Shown: positions 58,657-64,000 of the stretch, in pieces
How the letters are laid out: the number at the start of each line of letters is the position of its first letter
Position numbering within the stretch: the stretch's first letter is position 1
Translations under genes and position numbers: made by a program
Origin: Streptomyces roseolus
GTDB taxonomy: Bacteria > Actinomycetota > Actinomycetes > Streptomycetales > Streptomycetaceae
Assembly: GCF_014649855.1 (NCBI RefSeq)
Contig: NZ_BMTV01000016.1
Coordinates: forward strand, 118,824 to 182,823
Reading direction: 5' to 3'
Length of the DNA: 64,000 nucleotides
The notes under the pieces: model-generated
The model's input: only the letters and a program-made list of their open reading frames with translations
Database searches by the model: none
Told to the model about the DNA's origin: nothing

Positions 58657-60231
58657 TCAGCTCTTGCGGAGCTCCCAGAAGCGGAAGACGGTCGAGGCGT
58701 CGAGGGTCCATTCGAGGCCGGTGACGCCGTCGCGGGTGACGGCGTACTGCTTGCCCTGCCAGAGCGGGAGGAGCGGAAGGTCCTCGGCGACGGCGTCCTG
58801 GATGGCGCCGTACTCCTTGTCCGTGGCGGAGCGGTCGGCGGTGGCGGCGGTCTTCGGCAGGTGGGTGCCGGTGATCGCCTTGTTCTCGTAGTGGTTGCCG
58901 AGGACGTTGCCCTCGCCGAAGAACGGGGCGGTGAAGTTGTCGGCGTCGGGGTAGTCGGGGACCCAGCCCTTGACGTAGACGCCGTACTTGCCGTCGGCGA
59001 TGTCCTTCTCGTACTGCTCGAAGGGGACGGACTTGACGTCGGCGGTGAAGAGGCCGCTGGCGTTGAGCTGGGCGGCGATGGCCTTGAGCTCGGCGTCGGT
59101 GGAGGGGCCGTAGCGGCTGGGGGTGGACCAGAGGGTCAGGGCGACCTTGGCCTTGATGCCGGCGGCGCGCAGCACCTGCTTGGCCTTGGCCGGGTCGGGG
59201 GCGCCGTAGGTGTCGAAGAAGGCGGTGTTGTGGCCGTTGATGCCGGCCGGGACGATCGAGTAGAGCGGGGTGGCGGTCGACTTGTAGACGTCCTCGACGA
59301 GGGCGTCGCGGTCGACGAGGTGGGCTATGGCCTTGCGGACGGCGAGCTTGCCGGCGACCGGGTCCTGCATGTTGAAGACGAGGTGCTGGACCTCGGCGCT
59401 GCCGCCCTGGACGATCTGGACGTCCTGGTCGCCGCCGGCGTTCTCCAGGGCGGAGATGTCGGCGGCGGAGAGGCCTCGGTAGGCGATGTCGACGTCGCGG
59501 TCGGTGAAGGCCTTGGCGAGGGCGGTGCGGTCGTCCTGGTACAGCTTGAGGGTGATCTTGTCGTTGCGGCGCTCGGCGGTGCCCTGGTAGCCGGTGTTGG
59601 CGGAGAAGACGGCCTCGGTGTCGCCGAAGGAGTCCAGCTTGTACGGGCCGGAGCCGACGGCCTTGCCGTCGGTACGGAGGGCGTCGGCGGGGTACTCGCG
59701 GTGGTCGACGATGGAGCCGGCGCCGGAGGCGATCTTGCTGGGGAAGGTGGCGTCCGGGACCTTGAGGCGGAAGACGACGGTCCGCTCGTCGGGGGTCTCG
59801 ATGGTGTCGATGGTGGAGAGCAGCGGCGCCGGGCCGGAGGGGTCGGCGATCTTCAGGGCGCGCTCGAAGGAGAACTTGACGTCCTCGGAGGTGAGCGGGT
59901 TGCCGTTGGAGAACTTCAGGCCGGGACGCAGGGTGCAGGTGTAGACGGTGCTGCCCCCGTCGAAGCCGCACTTGTCGGCGGCCTCGGGCTCGGGGACGGA
60001 GCCGCCCTTGGGGAAGGCGAGGAGGGACTGGAAGACGTTGTTGAACAGCAGCCAGGAGCCGGGGTCGTAGCCGGCCGCGGGGTCGGTCGCCAGGATCTCG
60101 TCGGACATGCCGACCCGGATGCCGCCGGCCTCGCCGGAGCCCGTGCCCTGCTCGGTGCCGCAGCCGCCGAGGAGGGCGGCGGAGAGGCCCGCGGCGAGCG
60201 GGGCGGTCAGCCACTTGTGGTGCGTCTTCAC
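58657..60231 (-). CDS. Peptide-type ABC substrate-binding lipoprotein (copy 1)
   Basis: This 524-aa SBP family 5 (DppA/OppA-like) lipoprotein has a signal with lipobox LLGGC (Cys near residue 24). It has ligand-site and domain motifs such as TLRPGLKFSNGNPLTSEDVK, AIAHLVDRDALV and LPLWQGKQYAV. The ligand is likely a short peptide or similar cation. It is a tandem paralogue of the next gene upstream. Neither a permease nor an ATPase is present in the window, so it must use another system or act as a sensor. Confidence 0.93.
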   Translation of the reverse strand: MKTHHKWLTAPLAAGLSAALLGGCGTEQGTGSGEAGGIRVGMSDEILATDPAAGYDPGSWLLFNNVFQSLLAFPKGGSVPEPEAADKCGFDGGSTVYTCTLRPGLKFSNGNPLTSEDVKFSFERALKIADPSGPAPLLSTIDTIETPDERTVVFRLKVPDATFPSKIASGAGSIVDHREYPADALRTDGKAVGSGPYKLDSFGDTEAVFSANTGYQGTAERRNDKITLKLYQDDRTALAKAFTDRDVDIAYRGLSAADISALENAGGDQDVQIVQGGSAEVQHLVFNMQDPVAGKLAVRKAIAHLVDRDALVEDVYKSTATPLYSIVPAGINGHNTAFFDTYGAPDPAKAKQVLRAAGIKAKVALTLWSTPSRYGPSTDAELKAIAAQLNASGLFTADVKSVPFEQYEKDIADGKYGVYVKGWVPDYPDADNFTAPFFGEGNVLGNHYENKAITGTHLPKTAATADRSATDKEYGAIQDAVAEDLPLLPLWQGKQYAVTRDGVTGLEWTLDASTVFRFWELRKS

Positions 60232-60298
60232 AGAACTTGCCTCGTGATCTCTTGCCAGGCCGGCCGCGCGTGGCTGCGCGGCCGGTACAACGAAGGGG

Positions 60299-61891
60299 TC
60301 AGGCGGTGGTGCCGCGGCTCAGCTCCCAGAGGAGCAGGTCCGAGGAGGTGTTGAGGGCGTACTCGACACCGTTGATGTCGTCGCGGGCGGCGACGTACTG
60401 CTTGCCCTGCCAGAGCGGCAGGACGGGCACGTCCTGGGCGACGATCTTCTGGATGCGGTGGTAGACGGGGTTCGCGGCGGCGCGGTCGGCCTCGCGGCGG
60501 GACTGCGGGATGAGCTGGTCGCGGACGGTCTTGTTGACGTACGGGGTGCCGAGGAAGTTGTCGCTGTCGAGGAAGGGCGCGACGTAGTTGTCCGGGTCCG
60601 GGTAGTCGGGGAACCAGCCGAGGCCGTAGACGGCGTAGTCGCCGCGGCGCTGGGCGGGGCGGAACTCGGACCAGGCGGTGCCCTTGACGGTGACGTCGAA
60701 GAGCTCGCTCGCGACGAGCTGGTTCTTCAGCGTCGCGAACTCCTGGGCGGTCTCCTCGCCGTAGTGGTCGGTGGTGTAGTTGAGGGTGAGCTTGACCGGC
60801 GTCCGCACGCCGGCCTTGCGGAGGATGGCGGCGGCGCGGCCGGCGTCGCCCTCGCCGTACTCCTCGTAGAAGGGGGTGGCGTGGCCGCTGATGCTGGAGG
60901 GGATCAGCGAGTAGAGCGGCTCGGCGGTGGGACCGTACACGCGGTTGACGAGGGCGCCGCGGTCGATGACGGCGGCCATGGCCTGGCGGACGGCCTTCTC
61001 CTCGACGGCGGGGGCCTCGGTGTTGAAGCCGAGGTAGCGGATCTCCAGGCCGGGGACCTCGGAGACGCGGATGCCGGCGGCGGGGCTCTCGGTGAGGTCG
61101 CGGACCTGCTCCTGGGAGAGGGAGCGGGCCATCATGTCGATGTCCTTGCTCTCCAGGGCCTTGCCCATGGCGCCGGCGTCGGCGAAGGCGCGGAGCTCGA
61201 CCCGCTCGTTGCGGGGCGTGATGTCGCCCTTGTAGCGGGGGTTGCGGGAGAAGACGAAGCGGGTGGCCTGGTCGCCGTCCTGCTCGGTCTTGAGGGTGTA
61301 CGGGCCGGAGCCGTCCACCACGAAGCCCTCGCGGAGCTTGTCGGCGGCGTACTTGTCCTTGCTGAGGATGCCGGCGACGGGGGTGGAGAGCTTGTACGGG
61401 AAGGTGGCGTCGGGGGCGTTGAGGTGGAAGACGATCTCGCGGTCGCCCTTGGTCTCGACGGTGTCGACGGTCGACAGGAGGGCGGCGGCGCCGTTGTCGG
61501 ACTTGATCTTGCGGACCCGGTCGATGGAGAACTTCACGTCCTCGGCGGTGACGGCGGTGCCGTCGGCGAAGGTGAGGCCGGGGCGCAGGACACAGCGGTA
61601 GCTCTCGCTGGCGGTGTCGGTGAAGGCGCAGGTCTCGGCGGCCTCGGGGACGGGCCGGCCGCCGCCGCGGGGGACGTGGACCAGGGTCTGGACGGTCTGG
61701 CGGAGGATGTTCCAGGCGCCGGTGTCGTAGGCGTAGGCCGGGTCGAGGGGGGCGGGGGCCTCCTCGGTGGCGACGAACTGGTCGGTGGTTCCGACGACGA
61801 TGGCTCTGGCGTCCTCCCCCGTCCCGCAGGCGGCGAGCAGGGGGGCGAGCAGTCCGGCCACGGCCGGCAGCACCAAGGTCTTGCGGTTCAT
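60299..61891 (-). CDS. Peptide-type ABC substrate-binding lipoprotein (copy 2)
   Basis: This SBP family 5 lipoprotein of about 530 aa has lipobox LLAAC (Cys near residue 23). It is clearly related to copy 1 (VLRPGLTFADGTAVTAEDVKF split by context, AVIDRGALVNRVY, VLPLWQGKQYVAARDD), so the pair arose by duplication. It is upstream of copy 1 by 67 nt and presumably first in the operon. The ATG at 61891 is chosen; a TTG directly before it at 61894 is an alternative. Confidence 0.93.
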   Translation of the reverse strand: MNRKTLVLPAVAGLLAPLLAACGTGEDARAIVVGTTDQFVATEEAPAPLDPAYAYDTGAWNILRQTVQTLVHVPRGGGRPVPEAAETCAFTDTASESYRCVLRPGLTFADGTAVTAEDVKFSIDRVRKIKSDNGAAALLSTVDTVETKGDREIVFHLNAPDATFPYKLSTPVAGILSKDKYAADKLREGFVVDGSGPYTLKTEQDGDQATRFVFSRNPRYKGDITPRNERVELRAFADAGAMGKALESKDIDMMARSLSQEQVRDLTESPAAGIRVSEVPGLEIRYLGFNTEAPAVEEKAVRQAMAAVIDRGALVNRVYGPTAEPLYSLIPSSISGHATPFYEEYGEGDAGRAAAILRKAGVRTPVKLTLNYTTDHYGEETAQEFATLKNQLVASELFDVTVKGTAWSEFRPAQRRGDYAVYGLGWFPDYPDPDNYVAPFLDSDNFLGTPYVNKTVRDQLIPQSRREADRAAANPVYHRIQKIVAQDVPVLPLWQGKQYVAARDDINGVEYALNTSSDLLLWELSRGTTA

Positions 61892-61894
61892 CAA

Positions 61895-62264
61895 GGGACG
61901 TTCTCCTCAGCCGGCCTGGGGTACAGCGGTCATGACGACACTCCGCCGCCGGCCGCCCGGTCGGGGCGGGAGCGATCGGGCCGGGAAGTTGCGATCGGTC
62001 CTGTGTTCTCGGCGACTGGGGTATGCGCCGGCGCACGCGGTGATTGCGGCGAAGTACTCGCGAAAGATTAGTGGGCGGCGGTGCCGCGGCCGGACGGGGT
62101 GGCCGGTGGGGGGTAATCGCAGGGTGATCATGAATGCGTCGGCCTCGATAGTCATGCGGTGCGCGAGGCGGACGGGAGTGAGCGAAACGGGACACAAAGG
62201 AGCGGCGGACGTCCGCATTCCGGGCATGGAACGGCGTCAGACCACCCCTCGGCGAGCACGCTGG
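61895..62264. other. Upstream region of the binding-protein pair
   Basis: There is no gene here. Local GC is lower and the region is likely the promoter and leader of the two lipoprotein genes. A minus-strand open frame at 61907-62227 is not supported (no domain, poor start). Confidence 0.5.
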
Positions 62265-62278
62265 GTGACCAAGGTCAC
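62265..62278. promoter_or_regulatory. Crp-type palindrome upstream of the lipoprotein pair
   Basis: GTGACC-AA-GGTCAC fits GTG(N)6GNCAC and has the same GTGAC-N4-GTCAC frame as the site at 29986. It lies about 374 nt upstream of the copy-2 start and 91 nt beyond the HAD gene stop. Confidence 0.45.
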
Positions 62279-62368
62279 GCGGTCGGAATTCGAGGGATGG
62301 CCTGAAGCAATTACCCGGGGGAAAGCCCTCGGGGGCCCGGGGCGGCGCGGGAAAGGCTCAGATAAAGC

Positions 62369-63067
62369 TCAGATTCCCGAGACGAGGGTGCGCAGGAAGG
62401 GCACGTCGACCTCTTCCAGGGAGCGGACCACGACCCGGCCGGGCAGGGCGGGGATCGGCGCGACGGAGGGCACGGCGACGACCCGGCAGCCGGCCGCCTC
62501 GGCGGCGGCGACCCCGGTCGCGGTGTCCTCGATGACCGCGCACAGGGCGGGGTCGGCGCCGACGCCCCGCGCGGCGGTGAGGTACGGCTCCGGGTGCGGC
62601 TTGGTGCGGGTGACCTCGTCGCCGGCGACGGTGAGGTGGAAGCGGTCGCGGCCGAGGGATTCCAGGACGCGGTCGATGATCCGCCGGTGGGAGGCGGAGA
62701 CGAGCGCGGTGGGGATGGAGTGGCGGGCCAGTTCGGCGAGGAGCCGCTCGGCGCCGGGCATGAGCGGGACGCCGCGCTCGATGCGCTGCTCGAACTTCTC
62801 GTTGAGCAGCACGGACAGCTCGTCGAGGGTGATGTCGGCGCCGGTGGAGTCGATCAGGTAGCCGGCGCTGCGGGTCATCGGCCCGCCGACCACGATGTCC
62901 TTCCACGCCTCGTCGAGCCGGTGTCCGAGGTCGGCGAAGACCTCGACCTCCGCGTCCCACCAGAAGCCCTCGGTGTCGACGAGGGTCCCGTCCATGTCGA
63001 GGAAGACCGCCTGCAGGGCGGAGCTTCCGTTGGCGTGGAACAGGGACGCGGGGACCGTACTGGTCAT
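62369..63067 (-). CDS. HAD-superfamily phosphatase (beta-phosphoglucomutase/gph-like)
   Basis: This 232-aa HAD subfamily I enzyme has the nucleophile Asp in FLDMDGTLVDTEG, motif II Ser in ALVSASHRR, motif III Lys in TRTKPHPEPY and motif IV acids in AVIEDTATG. It has an alpha-helical cap (about 35-95). It dephosphorylates a sugar phosphate or related metabolite; the substrate is not deducible. The ATG at 63067 follows GGAGG with a 9-nt spacer. It lies downstream of metH but beyond a hairpin. Confidence 0.93.
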   Translation of the reverse strand: MTSTVPASLFHANGSSALQAVFLDMDGTLVDTEGFWWDAEVEVFADLGHRLDEAWKDIVVGGPMTRSAGYLIDSTGADITLDELSVLLNEKFEQRIERGVPLMPGAERLLAELARHSIPTALVSASHRRIIDRVLESLGRDRFHLTVAGDEVTRTKPHPEPYLTAARGVGADPALCAVIEDTATGVAAAEAAGCRVVAVPSVAPIPALPGRVVVRSLEEVDVPFLRTLVSGI

Positions 63068-63094
63068 CCGGCACACCTCCATGGAGGGACGGAA

Positions 63095-63135
63095 AGGCCG
63101 GCCCCCGCTCCCGGTACGGGGAGGAGGGCCGGCCT
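63095..63135 (-). terminator. Hairpin after metH
   Basis: A 10-bp stem AGGCCGGCCC/GGGCCGGCCT (63095-63104 with 63126-63135) with a 21-nt loop lies between metH and the HAD gene, about 97 nt past the metH stop. Confidence 0.6.
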
Positions 63136-63232
63136 GCACTGGACCGACCAGTGTACGTCGCGATCACCGCGGGCGCCGTGATCTGACACACGGCGGCCGC
63201 GGCCGGTCGTCGACCGGTCGGTCAGCGGCCCG

Positions 63233-64000
63233 TCACCGGGCGTTGAAGTACTTCGCCTCGGGGTGGTGGAGGACGATCGCGTCGGTGGACTGCTCCGGGT
63301 GGAGCTGGAACTCCTCGGAGAGGTGCACGCCGATCCGCTCCGGCCGGAGCAGGTCGGCGATCTTCGCCCGGTCCTCCAGGTCGGGGCAGGCGCCGTAGCC
63401 GAGCGAGAAGCGGGCGCCGCGGTACTTGAGGTCGAACATGTCCTGGACGCTCGCCGGGTCCTCGCCGCCGAAGCCCAGCTCGGCGCGCACGCGCGCGTGC
63501 CAGTACTCGGCGAGGGCCTCGGCCAGCTGCACGGAGAGGCCGTGCAGCTCCAGGTAGTCGCGGTAGGAGTCGGAGGCGAAGAGCTCGGCGGTGGCCTCGC
63601 CGATCCTGGAGCCGACGGTGACGACCTGGAGGCCGACGACGTCGGTCTCCCCGGACTCCTCGGGGCGGAAGAAGTCGGCGAGGCAGAGGCGGCGGCCGCG
63701 GCGCTGGCGCGGGAAGGTGAAGCGGGTCCGCTCGTGGCCGGCGTCGTCGAGGATGATCAGGTCGTCGCCCTTGGAGACGCACGGGAAGTAGCCGTGGACG
63801 ACGGCCGCCTCGAGGAGGTTCTCGGTGTGCAGCCGCTCCAGCCAGCCGCGCAGCCGCGGCCGGCCCTCGGTCTCCACCAGCTCCTCGTACGTCGGCCCGT
63901 CGCCGGCCCGGTTCTGCTTGAGGCCCCACTGGCCCTTGAACAGCGCGCCCTCGTCGAGCCAGGAGGCGTAGTCCTTGAGCGGGATGCCCTTGACGACCCG
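63233..64000 (-). CDS. metH: Cobalamin-dependent methionine synthase, C-terminal part
   Basis: The last 255 residues of MetH lie in the window and the gene continues past its edge. This part is the SAM-dependent activation domain that re-methylates cob(II)alamin: YASWLDEGALFKGQWGLKQN near the cut end, then ASDSYRDYLELHGLSVQLAEA and the diagnostic YRGARFSLGYGACPDLEDR. The tail ends STDAIVLHHPEAKYFNAR. MetH methylates homocysteine from 5-methyl-tetrahydrofolate. Any cobalamin riboswitch would lie off the window upstream. Confidence 0.96.
   Translation of the reverse strand, partial: RVVKGIPLKDYASWLDEGALFKGQWGLKQNRAGDGPTYEELVETEGRPRLRGWLERLHTENLLEAAVVHGYFPCVSKGDDLIILDDAGHERTRFTFPRQRRGRRLCLADFFRPEESGETDVVGLQVVTVGSRIGEATAELFASDSYRDYLELHGLSVQLAEALAEYWHARVRAELGFGGEDPASVQDMFDLKYRGARFSLGYGACPDLEDRAKIADLLRPERIGVHLSEEFQLHPEQSTDAIVLHHPEAKYFNAR

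Noticed and set aside
61907..62227. 106-codon open frame upstream of the lipoprotein pair
   Set aside because: No domain, no ribosome binding site and base use unlike neighbouring genes; more likely promoter and leader DNA.

Overview
The window is a 64 kb piece of a very GC-rich actinobacterial chromosome, almost certainly a Streptomyces. The evidence is the strong third-position GC bias, frequent GTG starts, GC-rich hairpin terminators, a complete Pup-proteasome gene set and an IdeR/DmdR-type iron box. I recall the same backbone order (pheST, infC-rpmI-rplT, a GlnA4-type glutamine synthetase locus, tat genes, pafBC, pafA, prcAB-pup-dop-arc, metH) from the S. coelicolor core. I saw no rRNA, tRNA, insertion sequence, prophage or CRISPR array.

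Layout. 1-9.4 kb: translation genes (pheT, pheS; infC, rpmI, rplT), a cytosolic PAS histidine kinase, a TrmH-type RNA methyltransferase, a DUF1844 protein and an SseB-domain protein. 9.4-13.4 kb: a mycosin-like secreted protease overlapping a proline-rich membrane protein, then a PLP-fold III amino-acid aldolase/deaminase. 13.4-23.1 kb: a gamma-glutamylation catabolic locus (SDR, aldehyde dehydrogenase, glutamine synthetase-like ligase, FadR/GntR regulator, class I glutamine-amidotransferase hydrolase, NCS1 permease, TetR regulator, YtcJ-type amidohydrolase). 23.1-26.7 kb: LysR/TDT exporter pair, a cytosolic metal-receptor-fold protein and an XRE-cupin regulator. 27-29.8 kb: betaine-type ABC importer with permease and binding protein fused. 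30-34.6 kb: 5'-3' exonuclease, iron-regulated siderophore-interacting protein, ADP-ribosylglycohydrolase and P450.

34.8-53.5 kb, nearly all on the minus strand: HelY helicase, TatC/TatA, the WYL regulators PafC/PafB, two FKBP isomerases, Pup ligase PafA, an intervening MFS/LacI pair, then PrcA, PrcB, an HNH endonuclease, Pup, Dop and the ATPase ARC. Together these cover Pup maturation (Dop), conjugation (PafA), unfolding (ARC) and degradation (PrcBA). PafBC, HelY and the HNH protein add a DNA-damage flavour. 53.7-64 kb: ferredoxin, secreted protein, TrmI with an M50 site-2 protease, RecB-like nuclease, orphan response regulator, two tandem orphan peptide-binding lipoproteins, a HAD phosphatase and the 3' end of metH, which runs off the window.

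The most unusual signals are regulatory or structural. They include an AUC start plus a leader terminator at infC; an HNH gene embedded in, and overlapping, the proteasome operon; three tandem repeats (13, 36 and 11 bp) in control regions; two Crp-type palindromes upstream of transporter genes; and clean operator palindromes at the LacI, LysR and TetR genes. I found no convincing wholly new multi-gene system. The best candidate for something under-described is the HNH protein in the Pup-proteasome operon.
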